Source: Verrucomicrobiota bacterium
Lineage (GTDB): Bacteria > Verrucomicrobiota > Verrucomicrobiia > Limisphaerales > Fontisphaeraceae
Assembly: GCA_037139415.1 (NCBI GenBank)
Contig: JBAXGN010000047.1
Span: forward strand, 1-43,605
DNA: 43,605 nt
Reading direction: 5' to 3'
Within the stretch, counting starts at the first letter, position 1, and each line of letters starts with the position of its first letter. Shown piece by piece: positions 32,539 to 41,964 of the stretch. The position numbers and the translations under genes are program-made. A model generated the notes under the pieces. That model searched no databases. It was given only the letters and a program-made list of their open reading frames with translations, and was not told where the DNA came from.

Positions 32539-33402
32539 ATGGCATTTGATCCGAATAAAGATATGAACGAAGGCGCCAAAGGGCAACCCCGGCCCTTCGG
32601 ACGCTTTTATTTGCATGAGTTGATCAATAGCGGCGGCATGGCGGATATCTGGGTGGCCACCGACGCGCAAGGGCAGACATACGCGCTGCGCCGGATGCAT
32701 GACAAATTCCGGTTTAATTTCATCGCTCGCGGGCGGTTCACCCGCGGGTGCGAGATTCTGGCGTCGTTGCCGCCCCATGAGGGGATCGTAAGGTATCTGG
32801 ACCACGGCAAAATGGAGAGCACGCTGTACCTGCTGATGGAGTACGTGGAAAGCTCGAACCTGAAATTGTTGCAGGCGCGCAATGACCCGCTGTTTTCGGA
32901 GAATATCGCGAATATCCTGATTGATATGTCCGTCGCGCTGGAACACATGCACGACAATCATGTGATGCACCTGGATTTCAAGCCGGAGAATGTCATCATG
33001 ACCCGCAGCGGGGCGATCCGGCTGGTGGATTTCGACCTTTGCCAACCCATTCCGGAGAAACCCAAGAAAACCTCGCGCAACCCCGGCACCCCGCACTACA
33101 TGGCCCCGGAACAATTGCAGCGCAAACCGATGGATCATCGCGCGGATATCTTTGCATTCGGCGTCACAGCATACGAGTTGCTGACGTATCAGAAGCCGTT
33201 CCCCGGCGAAACCCCGGATGAAGTATTACGCCGCCAGTTAGCCCGCACCGATTCGTTCATTGCCCCGCGCGAATTAAATCCGGACATACCCGCCACCCTG
33301 GAAAAGGTAATCCTGCGGTGTCTGGATAATGATCCGGATAAGCGTTACCCCATCATGAGCAGCGTGGTGCATGAGCTGAAGTCCGCACTGTATGTCAGTT
33401 AA
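32539..33402 (+). CDS. Serine/threonine protein kinase with altered catalytic motifs
   Basis: A 287-residue bacterial Hanks-type kinase domain with no transmembrane helix. The glycine loop is INSGGMADIW (about 29-38). The beta-3 VAIK lysine is replaced: the site reads YALRRM with R51. The catalytic loop is HLDFKPEN (D146, K148, N151), lacking the Arg of HRD. The DFG motif reads DFD (D164-D166). MAPEQ and DIFAFGVTAYELLT are normal. Asp, Lys and Asn catalytic residues remain, but the VAIK Lys and DFG Gly changes make activity uncertain; it could be a pseudokinase or a weak kinase. A further N-terminal sensor domain is absent. It follows the clpS operon and precedes a glycosyltransferase on the same strand. 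Confidence 0.85.
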   Translation: MAFDPNKDMNEGAKGQPRPFGRFYLHELINSGGMADIWVATDAQGQTYALRRMHDKFRFNFIARGRFTRGCEILASLPPHEGIVRYLDHGKMESTLYLLMEYVESSNLKLLQARNDPLFSENIANILIDMSVALEHMHDNHVMHLDFKPENVIMTRSGAIRLVDFDLCQPIPEKPKKTSRNPGTPHYMAPEQLQRKPMDHRADIFAFGVTAYELLTYQKPFPGETPDEVLRRQLARTDSFIAPRELNPDIPATLEKVILRCLDNDPDKRYPIMSSVVHELKSALYVS

Positions 33403-33438
33403 GCATTTGCGGCCCGCCCAGCGAACCCAGCCAATCCC

Positions 33439-34410
33439 ATGAGCATCGCTCCGAGCGACATAACCATTGCGGTGACGGTGTATAACCGGCGGGATTACAT
33501 CCTGAAAGCGGTGGAGAGCGCGCTATCGCAAACCGTGCCAGTGCGCGTGATGGTGGTGGAAGACTGCGGCCCCGATGCGAGCCTGCGCGACTTGGTGCTG
33601 GCGAAGTTCGGGGATCGTATCACGTACTATCGCAGCCCGGTGCGGCACGGATTGTTCGGCAACTGGAACACCTGCCTGGAACAATGCCCGACGCCGTGGT
33701 TATCCATCCTCCACGACGACGATTACCTGGCCACGGACTTCATTGAAAACGCCATCCGCCTCGCGTCGGCCTTCCCGGATCGCGGTTTCTATTGCGGGCG
33801 CGGGCGTTACACGGATCAAACGGGCCAGGAGCATGGTTTTGGCTGTCCGCCGCTGTCCAAGGAGATGGAGGAACTGGATATGAACCAGTTTGCCGACCTA
33901 AATCTGACGTTGTTTCCCGGCACGTTGTTCCGTCCCAAGGACGCGAAGTCGCTGGGCGGCTTCCGCACCACGTCGCTGTTCTGCGGCGACTGGGAAATGT
34001 GGTTCAACCTGGCCTATCACTATGGCGGGGCGCGCACCAATGCCTGCATGGCGTTTGCGCGCAGCCATTTTCACGCCGAGCGCGGCACCACCAAGATTGA
34101 ACTGCGCGGGCTGAAATTCTGTGTGGACTTCGTACAAGCCAAACGCAACTACCATTTGCTGCATCTGCGGGATTCAAAGGCGCGTTTCGACCGCGCCCGG
34201 CATCTGTCGCTGAACATCTTTCCGGCCAATGCCCTGCTTCGGCATGGGGCCGGATTCTCCCCGCGCATGTTGAAATATAATTGCGGAGTTTTTTTGCAAG
34301 CGCCACCCGAAACGTTTTCCCGTTCCTTGCTGAAAGGGTGCATCCGCCTGCTCGGCTGGCGCGGAGTCAAACTGTGCTCGCAAGTTTACCGAGCCGTGAA
34401 ACGCCGCTAG
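33439..34410 (+). CDS. Family 2 glycosyltransferase
   Basis: A 323-residue GT-A fold glycosyltransferase, using a nucleotide sugar. The first strand and nucleotide-binding loop are ITIAVTVYNRRDYILKAVESALSQT (residues about 9-33), the metal DxD is LHDDDYL, and the acceptor-side acid is in CGDWEMWFNLAYHYGG. There is no transmembrane helix; a basic C-terminus (YRAVKRR) may touch the membrane. The donor and acceptor cannot be told. It could serve cell-surface polysaccharide together with the WbpP-type epimerase some 5.6 kb away, but the two are not in one operon. Confidence 0.87.
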   Translation: MSIAPSDITIAVTVYNRRDYILKAVESALSQTVPVRVMVVEDCGPDASLRDLVLAKFGDRITYYRSPVRHGLFGNWNTCLEQCPTPWLSILHDDDYLATDFIENAIRLASAFPDRGFYCGRGRYTDQTGQEHGFGCPPLSKEMEELDMNQFADLNLTLFPGTLFRPKDAKSLGGFRTTSLFCGDWEMWFNLAYHYGGARTNACMAFARSHFHAERGTTKIELRGLKFCVDFVQAKRNYHLLHLRDSKARFDRARHLSLNIFPANALLRHGAGFSPRMLKYNCGVFLQAPPETFSRSLLKGCIRLLGWRGVKLCSQVYRAVKRR

Positions 34411-34445
34411 CCACGTCCCGCAGACCGGCAACCAGATTGCGCCGG

Positions 34446-35219
34446 TTATTTTCCCGCGCTATCCCGGGATTCCAGTTTTCGCAACGCATCCCGGACTTGG
34501 GCCGCCTTCTCGTAATTCTCGTTCTGCAAGGCATCTGCCAGCGCCTGCTCCAAACGCTCGCGTTGGGAAAGCGGGCGCTTGGCGCGCAAGTCCGACAGCC
34601 AATCCTCCAACGATAGAATTTCCGCTGAATTATCCGCCAGGTCCGGCCGATCCGTTTCCCGGAAGAACCCGCGTAAATCCTCAATGCCTTCCTCCATGAT
34701 GCGGATGGCCTCGGGATAGTCTTCCGTCGCCAGCACCTGCGCCGCCAAGGCGCGCGTGTGAATCATTACCACTTGGGGACGGAATTGAATCAGGCCCCAA
34801 GCCATCTCATCCGACTCGGCGTGCTCGTTGACAAAATTGAAGACTTCCAGATTGCGCTCCGTATCCCGCACCACCCCGCTGAAATCATTGAGTTGCAGCA
34901 GGCAAATACACCGGTGATGATATTGCAGCGCCTCCATCTGCAGGCGGGAGCAATCCTCGCCGGACAACGTGAAATCTTCGACATTGCCATCATGCTCCTG
35001 CTGGTGTTTTGCCAGGCGCTTGGCAAAAAACTCCCAAAGCGAAGGACACCCATTGGGGCGCTTTCCATCGGGCCGCCCCTCGACATTCATTTGGAGCAGT
35101 CCCAGATCCACGCGCAATTGAATTTTTTCCAGACCATCCGCCGCGACAAACCGCCGGACCATGACTTGTCCGGGCTGGTATTCCCAGCCATCTAGCAGTT
35201 GCGAAATGTCAAAACTCAT
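34446..35219 (-). CDS. UVR-motif protein, function unknown
   Basis: A 257-residue cytoplasmic protein. The C-terminal 40 residues contain a UvrB/UvrC (UVR) motif, ERLEQALADALQNENYEKAAQVRDALRKLE, a helical hairpin used for protein contacts in UvrB/UvrC and in McsA and ClpC-type proteins. The rest is helical with a conserved-looking LQMEALQYHHRCICLLQLNDF and EDYPEAIRIMEEGIEDLRGFF. It has no nuclease or ATPase motif, so it is not a repair enzyme by itself. ATG 35219 was chosen; the upstream in-frame start adds ten unlikely residues. It is convergent with the glycosyltransferase and 42 bases downstream of the DUF2127 gene. Confidence 0.75.
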   Translation of the reverse strand: MSFDISQLLDGWEYQPGQVMVRRFVAADGLEKIQLRVDLGLLQMNVEGRPDGKRPNGCPSLWEFFAKRLAKHQQEHDGNVEDFTLSGEDCSRLQMEALQYHHRCICLLQLNDFSGVVRDTERNLEVFNFVNEHAESDEMAWGLIQFRPQVVMIHTRALAAQVLATEDYPEAIRIMEEGIEDLRGFFRETDRPDLADNSAEILSLEDWLSDLRAKRPLSQRERLEQALADALQNENYEKAAQVRDALRKLESRDSAGK

Positions 35220-35261
35220 GGCGATAATATGCAATCCAACCGGTCGCAAGTCAAAGGGTTG

Positions 35262-35801
35262 TTACGTGGACACCGGCGGTTTGGCTTTATGCCGGTCGTG
35301 ATAGTGGGTATGCCGGAAGAGCCGATGGCGATTAATCCAGAGGTAGATCAAAATAAAGATATTCAGCAGCAGCAACCCCAGCATCAGCCAGGTGAAATGG
35401 TTCATCAGCTTGACGATTTCCATCGGGATGAAGATCGCAGATTCCGCAATCGCCAGATAGGCCGCCCAATAATACCGCAGGAACAGCCCAACTCCCTCGA
35501 CCATGGCGAGCAACGCATAACTTAATATGCCGCCGGCCACCCACAACATGTTGGATTCCGTGATGGTGGATAACCATTTAAACGTACCGTCAAAGGCATG
35601 GAGTTTGGGGTCCTGATGAAACGTCAGCAACACGATGCTGAACGCCTCATGCAGGTCATCATCCGATAAACAGTACACCGCCCAAGCCACCAGAAAAAAG
35701 AAGAGTCCCTTGCCCAGTTTAAACGAGGCAATGCCGGACAAAGCCGCCGTGCGGTGGCCTTGCCCGTCCTGAGTGGCGTCCTGCGTTTTGCTCTCGTTCA
35801 T
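35262..35801 (-). CDS. DUF2127 family membrane protein
   Basis: A 179-residue integral membrane protein. A charged N-terminus (to about 26) precedes four hydrophobic segments, among them KGLFFFLVAWAVYCL, VAGGILSYALLAMVEGVGLFL and HFTWLMLGLLLLNIFILIYLWI. The phrases GLFLRYYWAAYLAIAESAIFIPMEI and the LKLGKG-like start fit DUF2127, a family without a known function. The C-terminus is His-rich (HTHYHDRH), which could bind metal. It lies just upstream of the UVR-motif gene on the same strand and downstream of glyS. Confidence 0.75.
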   Translation of the reverse strand: MNESKTQDATQDGQGHRTAALSGIASFKLGKGLFFFLVAWAVYCLSDDDLHEAFSIVLLTFHQDPKLHAFDGTFKWLSTITESNMLWVAGGILSYALLAMVEGVGLFLRYYWAAYLAIAESAIFIPMEIVKLMNHFTWLMLGLLLLNIFILIYLWINRHRLFRHTHYHDRHKAKPPVST

Positions 35802-35840
35802 CCGTATTCACGGGCAACCCGCCCGCGTATAAACATCAAG

Positions 35841-37622
35841 TTACTGAAGCTTTTGCAGCAGCAACGGCAGCAGATCGTCAATCTTGACGCGCTCCTGCTT
35901 CTGCGTGTCGCGATCGCGCAGCGTCACGGTATCCTTCAACTCCGGGGTTTCACCCAGCGTATCGAAGTCAATGGTGACACCAAACGGCGTGCCAGCCTCG
36001 TCCTGGCGCGCATACCGCCGGCCAATCGAGCCGGCCTCGTCGTAAAAGGCGGTCATCTTCACCCGCAACTGATTATAGATCGCGCGCGCCTTGGCCACGA
36101 GTTCCGGCTTATTCTTGAGCAGGGGGAATATCCCGACTTTGACGGGTGCCACGCGCGGATGAAACTTCATCACTACGCGCACTTCCTTTTTGCCCTTTTC
36201 ATCCACGGTCTCCTCTTCGGAATAGGCGTTGCAGAGCAGCGCCAGGATCAGGCGATCCACCCCGGCGGAGGGTTCGATGACGTGCGGGATGAACAATCCC
36301 TTCGCGAGTTTCTCGAAATAGGTCTTGGTTTCGGCTTCTGCTTGCGCCTGGGCCTCTGCCTCGACGACTCCTTTTTTAATAAAGCCCGCGCGTTTGGCCG
36401 CGAGGAATTGGTCGCGCAACGCCTGCTTGCGGGTGTCGTCCAGCTTGGTCCAGGTCTGGCGCACTTCCTCGTCAAAGACTTCCATGCCTTTGCCGCTGTG
36501 TTTCTGGTGCTGCGTCAAATCAAAGTCACCGCGCGCCGCAATGCCTTCCAGTTCTTGCGTGCCGAACGGGAACTTATACAGCAAATCCACCGTGGCCCGG
36601 GCGTAATGCGCCAACTCCTCCGGTTTCTGCCAATACTCCTCCAACGACGTGCGCGGCAAACCAATGCTTTCGTAAAAGCTCAGGCGCTCTTCCACCCAAT
36701 ACTTGTGCCACATCTGCCAACCCCAGTTGGGCTTCGGTTCGCCCGGGTGCCCTGCCCCACTGACGCTGGCCACCTCGCCCACCTGGGCCGCCACCGTTTC
36801 ATCCGGTTTGATGAAGAACTCCAGCTCCATTTGCTCAAACTCGCGCGAGCGGAATGTGAAGTTACGCGGCGTGACTTCGTTCCGAAACGCCTTGCCCATT
36901 TGCCCAATGCCAAACGGCACCTTCTGCCGCGACGTTTCCACCACGTTCTTGAACTGCGCGAAGATGGCTTGCGCGGTTTCCGGCCGCAGAAAGGCCACAT
37001 TCTCCTCGTCCGCCACCGGCCCCACGTACGTCTTGAACATCAGGTTGAAGGGACGCGGCTCCGTCAGGAGCGAGCCATTCTCCGGGTTGAAGCGCTGGGA
37101 GTTTTCCACTTTTTCCATGCGCTCGCCCTGCAACTGCACATTCTGCAGCCCGCGCATCTGGTAGAACACCGTGGCGGTTTTGCGAGCGCTTTCCGGCGGT
37201 TTGCCAACCGGCAACAACACCGCATACGGCTCATTGTTCTCTTTGCCGGAAACCGCGTCCTTGGCGCCCGTGTAATAATAGGCGAGGCCGGATTGCGGAT
37301 CAATCTGGTCAGCGCGAAAACGCTTCTTGGTCAGCAAGCAATCGCACATGGGATCACAAAAGGTGTCCACATGCCCCGAGGCGCGCCAAATCTTCGGATG
37401 CATGATGATCGTGGCCTCCAAGCCAACGACGTCATCCCGGAGGTGCACCATCGAGCGCCACCAAAGGTCTTTGACATTCCGCTTCAGTTCCGCCCCGAGT
37501 GGGCCGTAATCCCAAAAACCATTAATGCCACCGTAGATTTCGGAAGATTGGTAGACGAATCCCCGGCGTTTGCAGAGGGAAACGATCTTTTCCATCAATT
37601 CATTTTGTTTCGGTTCAGCCAT
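35841..37622 (-). CDS. glyS: Glycyl-tRNA synthetase, dimeric eukaryote/archaeal type
   Basis: A 593-residue class II synthetase of the alpha2 type, charging tRNA-Gly; the alpha2beta2 bacterial form is absent here. Motif 1 and the Gly pocket are in GINGFWDYGPLGAELKRNVKDLWW (residues about 32-55), motif 2 in GKAFRNEVTPRNFTFRSREFEQMELEFF, and motif 3 in EPSAGVDRLILALLCNAY, followed by the anticodon-binding domain (VAPVKVGIFPLL, GRRYARQDEAGTPFGVTIDF). The insertion around 270-420 includes a charged Glu/Ala helix. A zinc-like site near CDPMCDCLLTKKRFRAD is only partly conserved. The start ATG 37622 has no evident Shine-Dalgarno. Confidence 0.96.
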   Translation of the reverse strand: MAEPKQNELMEKIVSLCKRRGFVYQSSEIYGGINGFWDYGPLGAELKRNVKDLWWRSMVHLRDDVVGLEATIIMHPKIWRASGHVDTFCDPMCDCLLTKKRFRADQIDPQSGLAYYYTGAKDAVSGKENNEPYAVLLPVGKPPESARKTATVFYQMRGLQNVQLQGERMEKVENSQRFNPENGSLLTEPRPFNLMFKTYVGPVADEENVAFLRPETAQAIFAQFKNVVETSRQKVPFGIGQMGKAFRNEVTPRNFTFRSREFEQMELEFFIKPDETVAAQVGEVASVSGAGHPGEPKPNWGWQMWHKYWVEERLSFYESIGLPRTSLEEYWQKPEELAHYARATVDLLYKFPFGTQELEGIAARGDFDLTQHQKHSGKGMEVFDEEVRQTWTKLDDTRKQALRDQFLAAKRAGFIKKGVVEAEAQAQAEAETKTYFEKLAKGLFIPHVIEPSAGVDRLILALLCNAYSEEETVDEKGKKEVRVVMKFHPRVAPVKVGIFPLLKNKPELVAKARAIYNQLRVKMTAFYDEAGSIGRRYARQDEAGTPFGVTIDFDTLGETPELKDTVTLRDRDTQKQERVKIDDLLPLLLQKLQ

Positions 37623-37661
37623 AAATTTAAGCGGGGAGTTTCCGGCAGGCGTGCCAGGATG

Positions 37662-38879
37662 TCAAGGCGAGCGTGTTTTTTGCTTCAAACCCATCCGGTT
37701 GTCATACGTGCCGAGTTTAATGGGATCATGCTCCGGCCGGGGCAACTCATTGGCCAGAGTGGATTTACGGGTCTCGGCCTGGACGGCGTGGGCGGTGTTG
37801 GGGAACCGCTCAATCAGCCGTTGAAGGGCAGCCTTCGCCGCCTCAAGGTTCCGGCCAACCCGCACCTGCATATCCGCCAGCACATGGTAATAATGCGCCA
37901 CTTGCTTCACCGGCAGATGCTCACAATGAATCAGCGCTTCCATTTGCTCCACCGCCAAGTCCAAGCGATCCAATTCTTCCGCGTACAACCGTGCCAGCCG
38001 TTCCCGCGCGTCGGTGTCCGCCGGATGCTCGGTCAAGTGCGCCACCCATTCGGCGGCGGCCTCGTTGGGTTCCTTGGACTTGACGACGTCTTCCGCCGCA
38101 ATGGCCACCTTGCGCAAGCCCATGTCTTTCACCCACGGCGTCAAAGTCACGGTTTTGCCATGCTGCTTCTCGTCCAACATCTCGGCGGTGGGCAAATGAG
38201 CGATGCGCTGGCGGGCCTGCATGGCAAACTCCGTATCGGGAAAACGCTCAATGATTTGTTCCATCGCCTGGCGGGCGGCTTCGATATCGTGCGCGACGCT
38301 CAATTGCCAATCCGCCAGGCTGGCGAGCGCCAAAGCAATGGTGGCCGGCGGATGCCCCGGTTGGTTACACAAACGCAGGATAGTAATCTCCGCCAACGCT
38401 AGGTCCCGCAAGTTCTCCGCTTGGATCTCCGCCAGCAGCATCTGCCCGGTGACATCCTGCGGGAACTGTTGCAATTGCATCTGCACTTCATGGATTGCGG
38501 CTTGGAAAAGCCCCTGCTGCCGGCGCGCCATGGCGACGGAATACAGCGGCTCGGGATCCGGCGGTTCATCGCTGCCGGTGAACATCTCCCCCAGCGGCTT
38601 GGCAAACAACCCAATGATCGAAGGCCCCCAGAGGATGGCCAGCATCAAAGCAAAGACACACCCGGCGAGAAGGGAGAATATTTCCGTGATTCCGCCCATC
38701 CCGGCCTTGGTGGTGTACACCATGGCTCCCAGTATCACCACCGAAAGTCCGATACGCATCACCCAGCGCGCCTGGTCCACACTGCGCCTGAAGCTCCACC
38801 ACGCCACCACGCCGCACAACAGCAGCGCGGAGATCAAGATCAGCGTGCCGCGAATGGCATGGGCGGTGGTTTCTTCCAT
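37662..38879 (-). CDS. Membrane protein with TPR repeats
   Basis: A 405-residue protein with three transmembrane helices near the N-terminus (GTLILISALLLCGVVAWW, VMRIGLSVVILGAMVY and FSLLAGCVFALMLAILW). From about residue 108 it has TPR-like helical repeats, for example PLYSVAMARRQQGLFQAAIHEV and DIEAARQAMEQIIERFPDTEFAMQAR, and a similar repeat at LEAAKAALQRLIERFPNTAHAVQA. Such proteins scaffold envelope or secretion complexes. It abuts the LolA-like gene upstream, with its start just three bases after that gene's stop, so the pair is probably co-transcribed. No specific partner can be named. Confidence 0.8.
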   Translation of the reverse strand: MEETTAHAIRGTLILISALLLCGVVAWWSFRRSVDQARWVMRIGLSVVILGAMVYTTKAGMGGITEIFSLLAGCVFALMLAILWGPSIIGLFAKPLGEMFTGSDEPPDPEPLYSVAMARRQQGLFQAAIHEVQMQLQQFPQDVTGQMLLAEIQAENLRDLALAEITILRLCNQPGHPPATIALALASLADWQLSVAHDIEAARQAMEQIIERFPDTEFAMQARQRIAHLPTAEMLDEKQHGKTVTLTPWVKDMGLRKVAIAAEDVVKSKEPNEAAAEWVAHLTEHPADTDARERLARLYAEELDRLDLAVEQMEALIHCEHLPVKQVAHYYHVLADMQVRVGRNLEAAKAALQRLIERFPNTAHAVQAETRKSTLANELPRPEHDPIKLGTYDNRMGLKQKTRSP

Positions 38880-38882
38880 GCG

Positions 38883-39647
38883 TTACGGCTTCTTCTCCAG
38901 TTCAAACGTCAGCCGCGTGCGGCGTTTATCCTGGACATTGACAATCTGCATTTCCTCCAACTGCCACTGGCCGTCCACCTTTTTGAAGCTGTTCAACTGA
39001 AATTCCTTGAGCGCCTTGCCAGCCGCATCGTACGCATCGGCCTGAATGATGCCACCGGTCTCCGTATCCACCCACGCCAGAACCCGTCCGTACCCCAACG
39101 AGGTTCCCGTCGGGCTGGGCCGGGATTCCAGCACCTGACAGGCACGTCCGCGCTTCAGTTCCTTCTTGATGAGCACCTGCTGCGGCCAATGCAGGAATTC
39201 CAGCCCCAAATCCCCGAGCAGAAAATCGCTTTCGCCCAACGGCTCCGCCGCGCCCGCCACGCGCGTACCCGCTTCCATCACCACCGCATAGGCGTTCGTG
39301 GAACCAAACTGATGCGTGATGGCATAAACGCGGGAAAGGTCCGTATTGTCCGGAAAAAGTAAGCGATACGTGGCGCGCCAACCATTGGTGATCGGAAACG
39401 TGGTAAAGACAAATGATACTTGCCGCATATCCTGACCGGAACGTTTCAGCTTCATCACGCCGCGCAACTCCACCCGCTCCGGCACCCGCACGGCGCGCAA
39501 TTCAGCGGCAAGCGTTTGACCGGCAACGGGATCATTCAGTAACACTTCCGGCGGGGAAGTTGCCGCGCCAAATCCGCGCTCCGCAAGGCAGAACCAGACG
39601 CAACAAAGGACCATCTGGCCTAAACGATTTCGCAACGTGTTATCCAT
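38883..39647 (-). CDS. Outer-membrane lipoprotein-sorting (LolA-like) protein
   Basis: A 254-residue exported protein with a signal peptide (MVLCCVWFCLAERGFGA). The mature part matches the outer-membrane lipoprotein-sorting/LolA-like family in its middle and end: GRACQVLESRPSP, YGRVLAWVDTETGGIIQADAYDAAGK, LKEFQLNSFKKVDGQWQLEEM and a final TRLTFEL strand. Proteins of this group bind lipid or lipoprotein in the periplasm. The classic LolA His is not obvious. ATG 39647 was chosen because the signal peptide begins shortly after. It precedes the membrane TPR gene in the same operon, which hints at a shared envelope role. Confidence 0.75.
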   Translation of the reverse strand: MDNTLRNRLGQMVLCCVWFCLAERGFGAATSPPEVLLNDPVAGQTLAAELRAVRVPERVELRGVMKLKRSGQDMRQVSFVFTTFPITNGWRATYRLLFPDNTDLSRVYAITHQFGSTNAYAVVMEAGTRVAGAAEPLGESDFLLGDLGLEFLHWPQQVLIKKELKRGRACQVLESRPSPTGTSLGYGRVLAWVDTETGGIIQADAYDAAGKALKEFQLNSFKKVDGQWQLEEMQIVNVQDKRRTRLTFELEKKP

Positions 39648-40002
39648 TGCCCCGATAGTTACATTGACTGCGTGCCGGTTCAAGCATGAGATTCCAGTAT
39701 TTGCCCGATTTGCAGTATTGATTTACGGAACGTTCCAGCCCACAGTCGCCGGGTGCCTGGTGCGGGCAATCCGGTTCATGACTGGCCCCCCGCCAGACAA
39801 CGATATCATGTGGGTGAAGCGTTTAAATGACGAATTCGGCAGTGTGAGGCTTGGCTGCGCCGGGTTGCCATCCTCAAGGCATTGCGCTGGCTCAGTCCGC
39901 CAAGAGGTGGGATCGCATTTTGATGTCGTGAAGTGCCAGCCCTGCATCACCATGGATAGCTTCCCGCATATGTCCAACAAACTCAGGAATCCTTGATTAC
40001 TC
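39648..40002. other. Intergenic region between divergent LolA-like and epimerase genes
   Basis: About 355 bases with no recognisable gene, terminator or RNA family. It should hold the promoters of both divergent genes, but I could not pick convincing elements. Confidence 0.4.
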
Positions 40003-41031
40003 ATGACCGCATACCAAATTTTACAAGCAACATTACGCAGCACGCCCAAAACCTGGCTGGTGACCGGAAGCGCCGGCTTCATCGGCAGCAATTTGGTCGA
40101 AACCCTGCTGCGCCTGGACCAGCGCGTGGTCGGCCTGGATAATTTCGCCACCGGCTACCGCAAGAACCTCGATCAGGTCCAAGCCAAGGTAACGCCCGCG
40201 CAGTGGCAGTGTTTTCAATTCAAGGAAGGCGATATTCGGAATGCGGCGGCGTGTCAGGATGCCTGCCTGGGAGTGGATTACGTGTTGCACCAGGGCGCAC
40301 TCGGTTCCGTGCCGCGGTCCATCGCCGAACCGCTGGTGAGCCACGATGCCAATGTGACCGGCACTCTGAACATGCTGCTGGCCGCCCGCGACCAGCGGGT
40401 CCGCCGCGTGGTCTTCGCCTCCAGCAGTTCCATCTACGGCGACCATCCCGGCCTGCCGAAGGTCGAGGACAAGATCGGCACTCCGCTCTCCCCCTATGCG
40501 GCCACCAAATGGATGGATGAAATTTATGCCGGCGTCTGCGCGCTCAACTACGGACTGGAAACCGTGGGATTGCGCTACTTCAATGTATTTGGCCAGCGCC
40601 AGGACCCGGATGGCGCTTATGCCGCCGTCATCCCCAAGTGGATCGCCACGATGCTCAAGGGGGAGGATGTGTTCATCAATGGCGACGGCGAAACGAGCCG
40701 CGATTTTTGTTATATCGCCAATGTGGTGCAGGCCAATCTGCTGGCGGCCACCGCAGCGAACCCGGACGCCGTGAACCAGGCGTACAACGTCGCTGTGGGC
40801 GAACGCACCACCCTGAACCAATTATTTCACTATTTGCGGGAGAAACTCCAGCACGCCCGGCCCGGCCTGAAAATCGCCGATCCGGTGTACCGCGAATTCC
40901 GGGATGGCGACGTGCGCCATTCGCTGGCGGATATTTCCAAGGCCCAAACCCGGCTCGGCTACGTGCCCACGCACTCACTTTCCGCCGGATTGGACGAGGC
41001 GCTGGCATGGTACCAATTGAACGTGGGATGA
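40003..41031 (+). CDS. UDP-N-acetylglucosamine 4-epimerase, WbpP/TviC type
   Basis: A 342-residue extended SDR that epimerises UDP-GlcNAc to UDP-GalNAc (or the uronic acid pair) for surface polysaccharide. The NAD motif is [21 protein letters not shown] (about residues 18-38). [18 protein letters not shown] is nearly the WbpP wording, SSSSIYGD contains the catalytic Ser, and YAATK is the Yxxx[13 protein letters not shown] and DFCYIANVV complete the family pattern. It uses an N-terminal tail of about 15 residues before the fold, as WbpP does. It stands alone between an intergenic region and folE2, so its polysaccharide locus is not in this window. Confidence 0.85.
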   Translation: MTAYQILQATLRSTPKTWLVTGSAGFIGSNLVETLLRLDQRVVGLDNFATGYRKNLDQVQAKVTPAQWQCFQFKEGDIRNAAACQDACLGVDYVLHQGALGSVPRSIAEPLVSHDANVTGTLNMLLAARDQRVRRVVFASSSSIYGDHPGLPKVEDKIGTPLSPYAATKWMDEIYAGVCALNYGLETVGLRYFNVFGQRQDPDGAYAAVIPKWIATMLKGEDVFINGDGETSRDFCYIANVVQANLLAATAANPDAVNQAYNVAVGERTTLNQLFHYLREKLQHARPGLKIADPVYREFRDGDVRHSLADISKAQTRLGYVPTHSLSAGLDEALAWYQLNVG

Positions 41032-41169
41032 ACCACGCGGGGCAACCAGCGGCCCAGGGGAACGCAAGATTGCTTTTTGCCATTGGCGAAACCGCTGCTA
41101 CGTTTGGCCATGTTGTTGCAGGAAGAACAGATCACCACGGCGGCGGCAGACCATGAAACATCCGCACAG

Positions 41170-41955
41170 ATGAAACCGAAAGTGCCCATGACCGACAAGC
41201 AGAGCGAACGCGACCATCGGGATATCCGCATTGACAAGGTCGGCGTGCGCGGCCTGCGTTTCCCCATCCAGGTGCTGGATAAATCGCGCGCCCTCCAGAA
41301 CACCATCGCCACCATCGGCATGTTCGTGGATCTGCCCAAGGAATTCAAGGGCACCCACATGAGTCGGTTTATCGAGGTGCTGAATGCCCACGGCAACATC
41401 GTGCATGTGGACAACATTCCGGACATCCTCTTTGCCATGCAGAAGAAGCTGCACTCGGCCACCGCGCACCTGGAGATGGAGTTCCCCTATTTCATGACCA
41501 AGCAAGCGCCCGTGTCCCGCATGGAAGGCCTGATGGATTACACCGCCCGCTTCGATGCCGCCGCCTGCGGCGAGGAAATTGATTTCAAGCTCACGGTGAA
41601 GGTGCCGGTGACCACCCTGTGCCCCTGCTCCAAGGCCATCAGCCAGTACAGCGCGCATAACCAGCGCGGGGTGGTCACCGTGGCCATCCGCTCCCGGAAT
41701 TCCATCTGGATTGAGGATTTGATCGCCATGGTGGAAAGCTCCGCCAGTTCGGAACTCTATTCATTGCTCAAACGGCAGGATGAAAAAGCCGTCACCGAAC
41801 GGGCGTACGAGAACCCGGTGTTTGTGGAGGACCTCGTGCGGAACGTGGCGCTCAAGCTCAACGCCCATCCGGACGTCACGTGGTACCGCGTCGAAGCGGA
41901 GAACTACGAGAGTATCCACAACCACAACGCCTACGCCTGCATCGAGAAGGGCTAA
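41170..41955 (+). CDS. folE2: GTP cyclohydrolase FolE2 (type IB)
   Basis: A 261-residue enzyme opening GTP to 7,8-dihydroneopterin triphosphate for folate or queuosine synthesis. FolE2 is the form not dependent on zinc alone. Conserved segments are IDKVGVRGLRFPIQVLD (after residue about 20), GTHMSRFIEVLN, VTTLCPCSKAISQYSAHNQRG with the catalytic Cys and metal His, and the end SIHNHNAYACIEKG. ATG 41170 was preferred because the family fold starts soon after it; upstream TTG 41077 and ATG 41110 would add a poorly conserved tail, and ATG 41188 is also possible. No folE1 is seen. Confidence 0.93.
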   Translation: MKPKVPMTDKQSERDHRDIRIDKVGVRGLRFPIQVLDKSRALQNTIATIGMFVDLPKEFKGTHMSRFIEVLNAHGNIVHVDNIPDILFAMQKKLHSATAHLEMEFPYFMTKQAPVSRMEGLMDYTARFDAAACGEEIDFKLTVKVPVTTLCPCSKAISQYSAHNQRGVVTVAIRSRNSIWIEDLIAMVESSASSELYSLLKRQDEKAVTERAYENPVFVEDLVRNVALKLNAHPDVTWYRVEAENYESIHNHNAYACIEKG

Positions 41956-41964
41956 CAGCGCGGC

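Noticed and set aside
35754-38402. An 882-codon open frame on the plus strand
   Set aside because: It runs antisense to glyS, the membrane TPR gene and their junction. Its translation has no domain pattern, while the minus-strand genes have clear motifs. Long antisense frames arise from GC-rich codons.
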